Below are positions 16,945 through 26,330 of a stretch of 64,000 nucleotides of DNA, piece by piece; positions within the stretch are counted from its first letter, which is position 1, and each line of letters starts with the position of its first letter. The stretch comes from Cacconaster sp033811195 (GTDB taxonomy: Bacteria; Bacteroidota; Bacteroidia; Bacteroidales; UBA932): contig JAPXOZ010000004.1 of assembly GCA_033811195.1 (NCBI GenBank), forward strand, positions 47,382 through 111,381, written 5' to 3'. The notes beneath the pieces are model-generated. The model was given only the letters and a program-made list of their open reading frames with translations, had not been told where the DNA came from and made no database searches. The translations under genes were made by a program, and so were the position numbers.

Positions 16945-19428
16945 ATGAAGAATCTTGTTGGTATATTGAAAAAAGTGCTGCCTTATCTTGCTGCAGCCGC
17001 TATTTTTATCATCCTTGCCGTGGCCTACTGTCATCCCATACTTTCAGGTAAGGTACTTAGTCAGGGCGATATTTATCAGTGGAAGGGCATGGCACAGGAG
17101 GTGCAGGAATATTATGAAAATACCGGTAATATCTCAAAATGGAGTGGCTCTATGTTTTCGGGTATGCCGGCTTATCAGATAACAAACATTCCTCCTCAGA
17201 GCGGTTTTGCGGGATTTATGCAGAAGATTTGGACTTTCTTCTATCAACTTGCTCATCTATTCTTCAATTCGGTACTTGGAATAATTATTGGATATTTTGT
17301 AGGATTTTACATACTTATACGTTCTTTCAATATCAATAAATGGCTCTCGATAGTAGGATCGATAGCCATTGCACTCTCATCCTATTTTTTCATCATCATA
17401 ATGGCGGGCCATGAAACAAAAGCACTGACCCTCGGACTAATGGCCCCCGTGATAGCTGGATTCTATCTTATATTTCGCAAGAAATACCTCTGGGGTATAT
17501 GCTTAACGATGCTTTTTACTGCATTGGGTCTCTACAGGCATCCACAGATGTCATACTATATCTTCATGATGATCGGCGTACTTGCCATAGCGGAGATCTG
17601 GTGGCATATAAAAGAGAAACGCTTCCGGGATATGGTGGTTGCCATCTCTCTCTTCGTACTTTCAGTGCTCATAGGTGCTGGTACAGGTTATGGCAACTAC
17701 AGGTCCAATGCCGAATATATGAAGGAGACTATGCGTGGAGGGCACTCGGAGCTTGTGAGGGAGGAGGCAGGCGTCACTTCAAACAACGACTCGGGACTTA
17801 GCTTTGATTATGCCACCCAGTGGAGCTACGGCATTGGTGAAACCTTCACTCTGATGATACCCAACTTTAAGGGAGGATCCTCCGGTTCGGATATTGGTAC
17901 AGACTCACGTTTAGCGAAGGCTCTTAGATCTAAGGGGGTAGATCCGCAAGCGGTAAAATATTACACCTCCGTGGCCCCGACATATTGGGGAGAGCAACCT
18001 TTCACAGCCGGACCGGTCTATGTGGGAGCTATAGTTTGTATGCTATTCGTGCTTGGGCTCTGTATTGTAAAGGGTCCTTACAAGTGGGGATTGTTGATTG
18101 CATCTCTATTTTCGGTCCTTCTTTCCTGGGGACACAATTTCGAGTGGTTTTCAAAACTCTTTTTTAATTATTTCCCTCTCTACAGCAAGTTCAGGGCGGT
18201 ATCCTCGATACTCGTGGTAGCGCAGATAGCGATGCCGTTGCTTGGATTTATCGCATTAAGAGAAATATTAGAGAAGAGAGTCGATGCTCGGAAACTCAAG
18301 AGGGCACTTCTGATAGCAACCGGTGTCACCGGTGGCATTTCTCTCTTTTTCGCACTTTTCGGCGGACTTATTTTTAGCTTTACCTCTTCCGGAGATGCCT
18401 ATATGGCAGCCCAATTCCCCGATTGGTTTATGGAGGCACTCATTGACCAGAGGGCTGCGATGTTTCGTAGTGACTGCTTTAGATCCCTTGCATTCATCCT
18501 GCTTGCGTCACTCGTTATTCTGCTCTTTGCAAAACAAAAAATCAAACCGGCGATTTTCACCCTCATTCTTGGAGTTCTGATTGTTGCCGATATGTGGCCG
18601 GTTAATAGAAGATACTTCAATGAAGATCATTTTGTCACTAACAAGGAGCAAGACTCTTATTTTCAAAAATATGCTTATGAAGAGGAAATACTCAAAGATG
18701 TTGATCCCCACTTCAGAGTATTGAATCTTACCACCAACACTTTCAACGAGTCCCGCACTTCATATTATCTAAAGTCCATAGGCGGCTATCATGCAGCTAA
18801 ATTACGCAGGTACCAAGATCTGATAGACGAGCACCTCACACAGATGAATATGAAGGTGATCAATATGCTCAACACCAAATACATAATTGTTGAGCAGGAT
18901 GGAGCTCACGTACCGATGCTAAATGAAGAGCATTTGGGTAATGCCTGGTTTGTGGATGAAATAATTTTGGTCGAGACCCCAAATCAGGAGAGCGATGCAC
19001 TGAGGGTTATTGACCCTGCTACTGTTGCTGTAACAGATAGGATATTTGCCGACTTTGTCACTGACCCTGTGACACCTGCAGATCCTTCCGCTGTCATAGA
19101 ATTAACATCCTATGCCCCTGACGTACTGACTTATACAACCAAATGTGCATACGATAAAATTGCAGTCTTCTCGGAAATCTATTATCCCTACGGTTGGCAA
19201 GCCTACATTGATGGCACTCCGGTGGAACATTTCCGTGTCAACTACCTTCTCAGAGCTCTCAATATACCCGCAGGTAAACATGATATTCGTTTTGAATTCC
19301 GCCCTGATTCGGTGACAAAAGGCAATATGATCTCTGCAGTGTTTACTTTTGTGATGGTGACTATTATTGTCGCTTCGATAGTGCTTTCTTGTTTGAGAAT
19401 TTATAGAAAAAGAGAAGAAAAAGAGTAG
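16945..19428 (+). CDS. YfhO-family polytopic membrane protein
   Basis: Large membrane protein of 827 residues from ATG 16945. A TTG nine bases earlier is less likely. About a dozen hydrophobic helices span the first two thirds; the extracytoplasmic C-terminal third ends with a beta-rich module (YYPYGWQAYIDGTPVEHF..LNIPAGKHDIRFEF) and a last helix. YfhO relatives are GT-C-like and act on lipid-linked sugars, for example in lipoteichoic acid glycosylation in Gram-positives. In Bacteroidota the function is unknown. It lies between the lipid kinase and the flippase, in keeping with envelope glycan or lipid work. Confidence 0.85.
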   Translation: MKNLVGILKKVLPYLAAAAIFIILAVAYCHPILSGKVLSQGDIYQWKGMAQEVQEYYENTGNISKWSGSMFSGMPAYQITNIPPQSGFAGFMQKIWTFFYQLAHLFFNSVLGIIIGYFVGFYILIRSFNINKWLSIVGSIAIALSSYFFIIIMAGHETKALTLGLMAPVIAGFYLIFRKKYLWGICLTMLFTALGLYRHPQMSYYIFMMIGVLAIAEIWWHIKEKRFRDMVVAISLFVLSVLIGAGTGYGNYRSNAEYMKETMRGGHSELVREEAGVTSNNDSGLSFDYATQWSYGIGETFTLMIPNFKGGSSGSDIGTDSRLAKALRSKGVDPQAVKYYTSVAPTYWGEQPFTAGPVYVGAIVCMLFVLGLCIVKGPYKWGLLIASLFSVLLSWGHNFEWFSKLFFNYFPLYSKFRAVSSILVVAQIAMPLLGFIALREILEKRVDARKLKRALLIATGVTGGISLFFALFGGLIFSFTSSGDAYMAAQFPDWFMEALIDQRAAMFRSDCFRSLAFILLASLVILLFAKQKIKPAIFTLILGVLIVADMWPVNRRYFNEDHFVTNKEQDSYFQKYAYEEEILKDVDPHFRVLNLTTNTFNESRTSYYLKSIGGYHAAKLRRYQDLIDEHLTQMNMKVINMLNTKYIIVEQDGAHVPMLNEEHLGNAWFVDEIILVETPNQESDALRVIDPATVAVTDRIFADFVTDPVTPADPSAVIELTSYAPDVLTYTTKCAYDKIAVFSEIYYPYGWQAYIDGTPVEHFRVNYLLRALNIPAGKHDIRFEFRPDSVTKGNMISAVFTFVMVTIIVASIVLSCLRIYRKREEKE

Positions 19429-19433
19429 TTCCA

Positions 19434-20933
19434 ATGGGAGTGATAATCAGACAGAGTTTTAAAGGAACGTTGGCAAACTATCTTGGTGTTGCCATAGGTT
19501 TCTTTACTACTTTTTTCGTTCTTGTACGTTATCTTACTCCCGAAGAAATTGGTTTGACAAGAGTGTTGTTGGATGCGGCGGTTTTGCTTGCCGGTCTTTC
19601 ACAACTGGGTACCGGTTCATCCACGATGAGGTTTTTCCCCTATTTTAAGGATGAAAAAAATAAGGACAACGGTTTCTTTTTCTGGACCTTGATTATTCCG
19701 CTGGTCGGTTTTGCCATCTTTACTCTCTTGTTCTTCATATTCAAGAGACCGGTGTGTGATTTCTTCCAGGAAAAATCACCTTTGTTTGTAGATTACTATC
19801 ATTTGGTTGTTCCTATAGCATTCTGGATACTTTATAACACGGTATTTGAATGCAATGCCAGTGTGTTGGAAAGAATCGCGGTGCCGCGATTCATAAAAGA
19901 GGTCGGTTGCAGGATATTTTTGCTTGGCCTTTATCTTTTGTATGGATTCAAAGTAATCAGTTTTGAAAGGGTACTGGAAGGCTTTGCCGTTACCTATTTT
20001 TTGTGCACATTATTGAATATCGGGTATCTTATATCATTGAAGAGAGTCTCCTTCAAACCCAATTTCAAATATGTGACACCAAAAATCCGTAAAGACTTTA
20101 CATTATATACGCTCTTTTTGGTAACGGCTGCTATTGCAGGTTTGATTACGCCGAGCATTAATACCTTTTTTGTAACAGCAAAGATGGGACTGGAGTCAAC
20201 GGGAGTTCTAACAATTGCGATATATATTGTAGCGATTATCGAGATGCCCTATCGATCTTTGGGTGTGGTTTCACTTCCTTCGATATCTCAAGCTATGAAG
20301 GATGGGGATCTACAGCGCACAAATCAGTTATGCAAGAGCGTTTCCCTGCATCAGTTACTGATATCCTCGTTCATTTTTATGGTGATATGGATGAATATAG
20401 ACCTTTTCTTTGAGTTGCTTCCCAATGGAGACAAATATTCCGGCGCAAAAATGATTATTGCTATTCTCGGATTGTCGAGAATCCTTCATTCTTCACTAAG
20501 TATAGCCACTTCTGCATTGGGATTTTCGAAACATTACTATTTTTCTCTAATCTTCACCTTTGTTCTGACTTTTACGGCAATTGTGTTGAACAACAAGTTG
20601 ATTCCAATTTATGGAATTGATGGCGCTGCGTGGGCTACTCTAATATCTTATCTCGTAGCTTATTTATTTCTTCTGCCTTTTCTTTACTTTACCACAAAAG
20701 TCTCAATTCTCTCTAAAGGACAGATAATAGTATTTTTAATTTTTATTATTATGCTGCTAATGGAGATATTTTGGAATAGGTTGTTTAAGATACCTTCTTC
20801 AATGGGACTAAAAATAACCTTTTACTTAGTAAAAACATTGGTAATCTGTTCTTTGGGAATAGCCGGAATATACTTTAACAAAGTTTCCGTTGATATAAAT
20901 AGAATTATAGAGAAGGTCTTTAGGCGAAAGTAG
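19434..20933 (+). CDS. Polysaccharide flippase, MOP superfamily (Wzx-like)
   Basis: Inner membrane protein of 499 residues with about 12-14 helices. The N-terminal part (MGVIIRQSFKGTLANYLGVAIGFFTTFFV, then YLTPEEIGLTRVLLD) is characteristic of oligosaccharide flippases of the MATE/MOP superfamily. It probably moves undecaprenyl-linked glycan units across the inner membrane. It lies 5 nt after the YfhO gene and converges tail to tail, with one base between stops, on the leftward glycan locus (20935-36290) whose product it may export. Confidence 0.87.
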   Translation: MGVIIRQSFKGTLANYLGVAIGFFTTFFVLVRYLTPEEIGLTRVLLDAAVLLAGLSQLGTGSSTMRFFPYFKDEKNKDNGFFFWTLIIPLVGFAIFTLLFFIFKRPVCDFFQEKSPLFVDYYHLVVPIAFWILYNTVFECNASVLERIAVPRFIKEVGCRIFLLGLYLLYGFKVISFERVLEGFAVTYFLCTLLNIGYLISLKRVSFKPNFKYVTPKIRKDFTLYTLFLVTAAIAGLITPSINTFFVTAKMGLESTGVLTIAIYIVAIIEMPYRSLGVVSLPSISQAMKDGDLQRTNQLCKSVSLHQLLISSFIFMVIWMNIDLFFELLPNGDKYSGAKMIIAILGLSRILHSSLSIATSALGFSKHYYFSLIFTFVLTFTAIVLNNKLIPIYGIDGAAWATLISYLVAYLFLLPFLYFTTKVSILSKGQIIVFLIFIIMLLMEIFWNRLFKIPSSMGLKITFYLVKTLVICSLGIAGIYFNKVSVDINRIIEKVFRRK

Positions 20934-20934
20934 A

Positions 20935-22476
20935 CTATTCCTCTTCTACCGGCAACCGGTACTTGTTTCTGAATATTTTTCCCAATATCAATCTCATCGC
21001 GGAGACTGTGAAAAGCAGAAGTTTTTTTGAGCCTAGAATTTTTTGGTAATTAACTCCGTGAGCTTTGAAACCGCAGATCGAAATTGAGTAGGTAGTGTAG
21101 TCAAAATAGTTATACATCTGTTCTTCAACTGTGGCTCTCTTGAAGTCCATAATGTAATATCCGAATTTCTGAATAAAAAGATTGTTCTTTGGCTCAATAG
21201 GGGACTTAATCATAGGTATGATTTCCTCTTTTGTTTTTGGAATATGACAGATATCGGCGTAATAGTAGAGTGATGCTCCAAGAAGAATAACTGGTTTATG
21301 CCAATACGCAGCCTCTATTCCCATAGTAGAACCGAATACCACGACCTTGTCGGCAGCATCCATAAGTGCGTAAGTGTCAATTCTGTCGGTAGCATGGATA
21401 ACAGTGATATTGGCATATCGTTCACTCAACTTGTATAAGTCAGTATGGTATTTATAGCCAATCTTGGAAAGATTTGGATGCACTCTGAGGTAAAAGTGAT
21501 AATCCTTAATCCCCTTGAAGTGGTCCAGAATGTATTTTAGACCCTCTAATTGTGTGTCAAAGAGAGCTAGTTTGTCAAAATCGCCGCCTACTGCAGCAAA
21601 TTCATCCTCCGATGAATTGAATATGGCAATGTTGTGTTTGGAATCATCCCAGTCCTCGGGAAGAAGCCCTAATTCCTGATGAGTAGTATAAATTATATCT
21701 CCTGCACGTTTTTTCTCCCTCCTTTTTATAAAGAAAGAGTTTGCTATTGATATCTTCTCTTCTTCTTCCAGAGGGGAGTTATTCCACATCTCAGCAATAA
21801 CTTTGTGTCGATTTTTGATGTTGTGGGATAAATAATTCTCAAACACTACTTTGAACGACTTGTTGGGGTTGTGACTGGGATGGACTTCCATCACATCTAC
21901 AGGAACATTTAAAGTCTTACAAGTATCGAAAAGTACCCTTGTCTCAAGTAATCGTCCATTGAAGAGTACGACCTTGTCAGGCTTCAATTCTGAAAGAAGT
22001 TTGTAAGATGCATCTGTCAACGTGCGGCCTTGATCAAGAAGGTGGTCAAAATAGGGTTTACTCTCCGGGGTAATCTTTGGGTGGAGATTTCTGGTATTGT
22101 CAATATAAAATGATATTGCTGCCAATCCGATATTTGCATTACGGTAGACAATGTTGCGAAATTCTCTTGATGAAGTGTAACTCCAACCGGTTCCACCGGT
22201 TTTAGACTCCGCATAGTCGGCAAAACTGATCCTCTTTATATTCTTGTCAAGCACGGAAAGGGCCTTGGATGTCCATAATTCACAAGTTATACAAAGTCCC
22301 TTATTGGCTTGTGGGTTGCCTGAACAACAGTTCATGATATGTTTGCCACATTTTTTGCCGCAAGTCAAAAAATAAACTTCATGACCCTCATTAGCCACCT
22401 TCTGGGCCTCATCGCTAAGAACACCATAAGCAATCTTATTGTATAATATGCAGGTTGAATAAAAGAGAATTTTCAT
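20935..22476 (-). CDS. Capsule polysaccharide-type glycosyltransferase with N-terminal Cys motif
   Basis: 513 residues. The N-terminal Rossmann-like start is MKILFYSTCILYNK, followed by a Cys-rich segment (about 39-66: CGKKCGKHIMNCC, GNPQANKG, CITC). Similar C..NP..C-x-x-C segments occur in surface-carbohydrate proteins of O-antigen loci. The C-terminal half resembles the KpsC/KpsS capsule synthesis fold: RVHPNL, then DAADKVVVFGSTMGIEAAYW and KPVILLGASLYYY, a GT-B nucleotide-sugar site. As the only GT-B-like protein of the locus it is a candidate for legionaminic acid transfer (inference). It is the last gene of the leftward block. Confidence 0.65.
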   Translation of the reverse strand: MKILFYSTCILYNKIAYGVLSDEAQKVANEGHEVYFLTCGKKCGKHIMNCCSGNPQANKGLCITCELWTSKALSVLDKNIKRISFADYAESKTGGTGWSYTSSREFRNIVYRNANIGLAAISFYIDNTRNLHPKITPESKPYFDHLLDQGRTLTDASYKLLSELKPDKVVLFNGRLLETRVLFDTCKTLNVPVDVMEVHPSHNPNKSFKVVFENYLSHNIKNRHKVIAEMWNNSPLEEEEKISIANSFFIKRREKKRAGDIIYTTHQELGLLPEDWDDSKHNIAIFNSSEDEFAAVGGDFDKLALFDTQLEGLKYILDHFKGIKDYHFYLRVHPNLSKIGYKYHTDLYKLSERYANITVIHATDRIDTYALMDAADKVVVFGSTMGIEAAYWHKPVILLGASLYYYADICHIPKTKEEIIPMIKSPIEPKNNLFIQKFGYYIMDFKRATVEEQMYNYFDYTTYSISICGFKAHGVNYQKILGSKKLLLFTVSAMRLILGKIFRNKYRLPVEEE

Positions 22477-22497
22477 ATAACTTCAGCCGCAAACAAC

Positions 22498-23496
22498 TTA
22501 AATGATGTCCAGGATTGTACCACCCCATGAGTAACCTACCCCGAATCCGGAAAGCAAAATTTTGCCTTTTAAAACACCGGATTTTCGTGCTTCTGTTAAT
22601 GCTATAGGTATTGTGGCAGAGACCGTGTTGCCTACATTCTCCATAAAGTAGTAGAAGCGTTTTTCATCGATCCCCATCTTCTTTCTGAGAAAGTTAAGCA
22701 TGAATTTGTTGGCCTGATGAAAGACAAACAACCCGATCTCTTCTTTCTCCAATTGATTTTTTACCAGAAGATCATTCACCATCGTAGGTACTACGCTCTG
22801 CGTAAAATTGAAAATAGCACTACCATCCATATAGAGAAAGTCATCGGAAACGGGATTTCCATTTTCATCATAACTGAATTTGCCGGATAACTCTTTCTGC
22901 CTGAAGGCACCTGTTTTAATAATAAGATTTGAAGCTCCGGCACCGTCCGTACCAAGAATGAATTCTCTAATTTTCGCAAAACCATCTGCAGAAACAAGGG
23001 TGGCTGCAGATGCATCACCGAAAATTGTTCGGTTACCCTTATCTTTAGAATGTATATGTTTAGTATATGTTTCTGATGTAATAAGAAGTACATTGCTGGC
23101 AATTCCCGATAATATGAGTCCTTTTGCTAGAGCAAGACCGTATATGTATCCCGAACAGCCAAGGTTGAAGTCTAATGCGCCTGCAGATGTGGGCAAGTTT
23201 AGCCTATCCTGAAGAATGCATGCGGTAGTGGGGAGAAAATAATCCGGTGATTGTGTGCAAAGCATCAAAAAATCTATATCAGTCGGATTGATATTGTTTT
23301 CTGCAAACAATTTTTCAGCCACCTTAAATGCCATATCTCCGGCAGTCTGGTCTGCCGCAGCAATGTGTCGCTGAGAGATACCTATTTTCGAAGAAACCTT
23401 TTCAACACTCCATTCGGGAAACTCCTTAACCAGTTCTTCGTTGGTTAAAATTGTCTCTGGTAGATAATATGATATTGCTTTGATATATGCTTCCAT
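22498..23496 (-). CDS. 3-oxoacyl-ACP synthase III-like protein
   Basis: FabH-like condensing enzyme, 332 residues. The catalytic triad is intact: Cys in LGCSGYIYGLALAKG, His in FVFHQANKFML and Asn in ENVGNTVSATIPIAL. Such enzymes condense an acyl-CoA with malonyl-ACP. The setting inside a sugar locus, 2 nt from an SDR gene and near an unusual ACP, argues against housekeeping FabH. It favours making a short (hydroxy)acyl group for an N-acylated sugar. That role is an inference from context. Confidence 0.82.
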   Translation of the reverse strand: MEAYIKAISYYLPETILTNEELVKEFPEWSVEKVSSKIGISQRHIAAADQTAGDMAFKVAEKLFAENNINPTDIDFLMLCTQSPDYFLPTTACILQDRLNLPTSAGALDFNLGCSGYIYGLALAKGLILSGIASNVLLITSETYTKHIHSKDKGNRTIFGDASAATLVSADGFAKIREFILGTDGAGASNLIIKTGAFRQKELSGKFSYDENGNPVSDDFLYMDGSAIFNFTQSVVPTMVNDLLVKNQLEKEEIGLFVFHQANKFMLNFLRKKMGIDEKRFYYFMENVGNTVSATIPIALTEARKSGVLKGKILLSGFGVGYSWGGTILDII

Positions 23497-23498
23497 AA

Positions 23499-24257
23499 CT
23501 ACATGCAGGTATAACCTCCGTCAATTATTATATTAGAGCCTGTCATCCAGGCAGTGGCATCAGAGAGCAGATAAACTGCAGTCCAGGCGACTTCTTCCGG
23601 CTTGCCATATCTCCCTATAGGGTAATTTAACCGATCCTTTTCCAGTTGCTCCTTCGACACAGTTCCGTCAGCCATAATGGCGGTGTCGACCATACCCGGA
23701 CTTATACAGTTAACTCTGATTCCTTTAGGAGCCAACTCCAGAGCAAGAGATTTGGACATTGCCGCTATGGCACCTTTGGATGCGGAGTAACTTGCAATAC
23801 CGATGGCTGATACAACTCCTCCTGAAATTGAGGATATGAAAACCACAGATGCATTTCTGTTCAGCTGTTTGCTTTTAATGAAATGCTGGGTAAGCATAGT
23901 GGGTGCAAAGAAATTAACTTCCATTACAGAATCCACGAACTCCCTGTTATTGAAACGGAACGGTACATGGTTAATGATACCGGCGCAGTTTACCAGACCG
24001 TCAATATTGCCGGAAAACTTTGTCAGGGAGTCGAGTTGTGAAGCATCTGTCAGGTCTGCGGCATACATTGCATTGTCTAGGCCATCCATCATCGATAAGG
24101 TTTCGGCCAGACGAGTCTCATTTCTTGCCGTAATAAGCACTTGTGCGCCCATTCGGGAACATTCTACTGCAATAGCTCTTCCAATACCTGAGGAGGCTCC
24201 GGTAACCAGAATTCTCTTTCCGGTCAATGAAAATGGATTATAGGATTCGGTGTTCAT
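23499..24257 (-). CDS. SDR-family oxidoreductase (FabG-like)
   Basis: 252-residue short-chain dehydrogenase. The cofactor motif is TGASSGIGRA, followed by NCAG and the catalytic Ser plus YSASKGA (Tyr and Lys). The C-terminus ends MTGSNIIIDGGYTC as in classical FabG-like enzymes. It is flanked by ACP upstream and KAS III downstream with short gaps. A 3-ketoacyl-ACP reductase in a dedicated acyl pathway is the best guess; a sugar dehydrogenase is the alternative. Confidence 0.82.
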   Translation of the reverse strand: MNTESYNPFSLTGKRILVTGASSGIGRAIAVECSRMGAQVLITARNETRLAETLSMMDGLDNAMYAADLTDASQLDSLTKFSGNIDGLVNCAGIINHVPFRFNNREFVDSVMEVNFFAPTMLTQHFIKSKQLNRNASVVFISSISGGVVSAIGIASYSASKGAIAAMSKSLALELAPKGIRVNCISPGMVDTAIMADGTVSKEQLEKDRLNYPIGRYGKPEEVAWTAVYLLSDATAWMTGSNIIIDGGYTCM

Positions 24258-24276
24258 ACTTTAATTAATAATAGTC

Positions 24277-24507
24277 CTATTTTCTACTTTCGACAAGATC
24301 GAAAAGATCCCGTATTGTTTTGGAGTTGCGGATATCATCACCTTTTATTTGGACACCGTATTGTTCATCCACCATAGCGATTATTGTCAGAGCAAGGAAG
24401 GAAGACCATTCATCCAGTGTCTTAAACTCTGTCTCAGCTTTGAACTCAGAAGAATCAGTTTCATCAAACTGAAAAGCGAAATTTTCTACAAACTTTTGAA
24501 TATCCAT
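24277..24507 (-). CDS. Acyl carrier protein, polysaccharide-locus type
   Basis: Small acidic 76-residue protein with the four-helix ACP pattern. The attachment region reads LDEWSSFLALTIIAMVDEQYGV, where W-S-S-F takes the place of the usual D-S-L. The Ser that would carry phosphopantetheine is kept, but the Asp before it is Ser. Variants of this sort (EWSSL/EWDSL) are found in surface-polysaccharide loci. The TIRDLFDLV end fits helix IV. It is probably the carrier for the neighbouring SDR and KAS III. Confidence 0.85.
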   Translation of the reverse strand: MDIQKFVENFAFQFDETDSSEFKAETEFKTLDEWSSFLALTIIAMVDEQYGVQIKGDDIRNSKTIRDLFDLVESRK

Positions 24508-24565
24508 AATTAAATATTGTTATACTGAACTGCAATTGCAGTCTGTTTATTCGACTTTGCTTATA

Positions 24566-25207
24566 TCAGAATTTTAAAATTGTTGCAGGATTTCCGACGT
24601 AAGAATTACCATCCTTTACTTTAGTCATCAATACACTTGATGCTCCAAGACGTACTTGATTGCCAATTTTCATTTGTTGAAGTACAACACTTGAAACGCC
24701 GAAAAAATTACGATTGCCGATTGATACATTTCCGGCTATTCTGACTGAAGGCATCAGTGCATTGAAATCACCTATTGTTACATCATGCCCAATATTTATC
24801 ATTCCATTGAAAATGTTGAAGTCTCCTATTTTTACATCGCATGAAAATAGGCAACCGGTGCAAATAATATTGCCTTTTCCAAATGAAATATTGTCTTTAT
24901 CAAGGAATACCGTGTCCGGAGAAAATAGGTTTGGGAAAACGATGTTCTTATTTTTGATTTCGCTTGCAACCTTAAAAACAGATTCGGGATTGCCAATGGC
25001 AATCACAACATTTAATTCCTCCTCCCATGCATTCAATTCAGGAATATCACCAAGCATCCTGCCATATTTACTCTCTTCTCCAATCTCCTTGTCCCGATTG
25101 AAAAAGCCAATGAAATTCCAGATAGGTTCCTTTTCATTGATGCGGTTTATTAGACAGGCTACTTCTTTTGAAAATCCGCCTCCTCCATATATTGCAATAT
25201 CCTTCAT
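24566..25207 (-). CDS. Sugar O/N-acetyltransferase, NeuD/PglD (LegH-like) family
   Basis: 213 residues from ATG 25207 (MKDIAIYGGGGFSKEV). The PglD-like N-terminal domain (about 1-85) is a small Rossmann fold holding the UDP-sugar. The left-handed beta-helix (about 90-205) has many hexapeptide repeats (IGDFNI, IGNRNF) and a conserved His in NIGHDVTIG that acts as base in PglD. In legionaminic acid synthesis this family N-acetylates the 4-amino sugar (LegH). With ACP and KAS III next door, the acyl donor might be something other than acetyl. The annotation extends no further upstream because the preceding codons are not family-like. Confidence 0.82.
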   Translation of the reverse strand: MKDIAIYGGGGFSKEVACLINRINEKEPIWNFIGFFNRDKEIGEESKYGRMLGDIPELNAWEEELNVVIAIGNPESVFKVASEIKNKNIVFPNLFSPDTVFLDKDNISFGKGNIICTGCLFSCDVKIGDFNIFNGMINIGHDVTIGDFNALMPSVRIAGNVSIGNRNFFGVSSVVLQQMKIGNQVRLGASSVLMTKVKDGNSYVGNPATILKF

Positions 25208-25279
25208 GATAAAAAACTTGTTCAAACAAACCACAAATATACTATTAAACTGTGATTAATGCTATCAATTTAGTCCACC

Positions 25280-26326
25280 CTATCTTTCCACTAAATGCTT
25301 TACAAGTTCGTTGGCTTTCTTATAGTCCTCGTTTTTACCGATGTCTATCCAGTAACCGGTGATAGGAAACCTGACAACTTTTGAGCCACGTGAAATCAAA
25401 AGTTCAATAAGATCAGTAGCGTCAAAATACTCATTATCTGGTATTAGTGAGAGCATTTCTTTCTTTATCAGATATAGACCGGCATTTGCATAGTAGTTGT
25501 AGGTCGGCTTTTCAGCAAGAGCCTTAATGGAATCTTGTTCAATCTCAAGGATTCCGTACGGAATGGAAACGGAGTAGGGGATAGCAGCGACAGACATATC
25601 TGCTTCACTTCGAACAAAGTCGAGGTAGAAATCCTCGTAATTGATGTTGGTAAAAAGATCTGAATTCATTACCAATATCGTGTCGTTATGGAATGTTTCC
25701 ACAAACTTAACTGACCCTATGGTTCCAAGAAATTTTGGCTCTCTAATGGTATTGATTGTTACGCCGTTTCTTGGCTTGGAGAAGTGCTCTTCCAAGTGTT
25801 CTTTAAGATAATTTACTGTAACGGAAATATGTTTTATACCGTATGATAGTAAACGGTCAATATTGTGATCAATGATTGTTTTATCTCCCACTTTGAGAAG
25901 AGGTTTGGGTGTAGCATCCGTCAAAGGTCTTAGACGTTCTCCTTTGCCACCGGCCATCAACACAGCATCTACAGGGAGCATAGATTTTTGTTTCGCAGTG
26001 TCTATGATTCCAACCAGCCTCAACTCCTCATCAAGTATTGGAATGACCTTTATGCCCCTTTTTTTAATTTGATGAAATGATTCTACTGTCTCGCTTTCAT
26101 TAGATGCATAGAATGAGAAGTCGTTGTTCATAGCAGTTGTGACGCAGTCAGTCAAAGCTCCTCCTTCAACCAGTCTTCTGCGGATATCTCCGTCGGTGAT
26201 TGTGCCGACAACCCTGTTATAGGGGTCAGTCACAAACAAAGTAAGTCCGATAACAGTAAAATCGTTAAGCAACTTAAGCGCATCCAGTATTGTAGCTGAA
26301 TTGCTTATGGTATTATTCTTTATCAT
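25280..26326 (-). CDS. ptmE: CBS-domain nucleotidyltransferase, PtmE-like (GlcN-1-P guanylyltransferase)
   Basis: 348 residues from ATG 26326. Two CBS domains (about 1-115: VTDPYNRVVGTITDGDIRRRL and IKVIPILDEELRLVGIID) precede a sugar-phosphate nucleotidyltransferase domain. That domain begins DAVLMAGGKGERLRPLTDATPKPLLKV and contains the DLFTN metal-binding Asp. This CBS-plus-transferase architecture is that of PtmE, which in Campylobacter jejuni makes GDP-glucosamine for the legionaminic acid pathway. Clustering with ptmA- and ptmF-like genes supports the call. If correct, the pathway here uses GDP-linked intermediates. Confidence 0.8.
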   Translation of the reverse strand: MIKNNTISNSATILDALKLLNDFTVIGLTLFVTDPYNRVVGTITDGDIRRRLVEGGALTDCVTTAMNNDFSFYASNESETVESFHQIKKRGIKVIPILDEELRLVGIIDTAKQKSMLPVDAVLMAGGKGERLRPLTDATPKPLLKVGDKTIIDHNIDRLLSYGIKHISVTVNYLKEHLEEHFSKPRNGVTINTIREPKFLGTIGSVKFVETFHNDTILVMNSDLFTNINYEDFYLDFVRSEADMSVAAIPYSVSIPYGILEIEQDSIKALAEKPTYNYYANAGLYLIKKEMLSLIPDNEYFDATDLIELLISRGSKVVRFPITGYWIDIGKNEDYKKANELVKHLVER

Positions 26327-26330
26327 TGTA

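Noticed and set aside
25381..25397. CACGTG with partly symmetrical flanks, a possible parS site
   Set aside because: Only the core and a few flanking bases agree with the 16-bp parS consensus, it lies inside the ptmE coding sequence, and it is about 10 kb from parAB.
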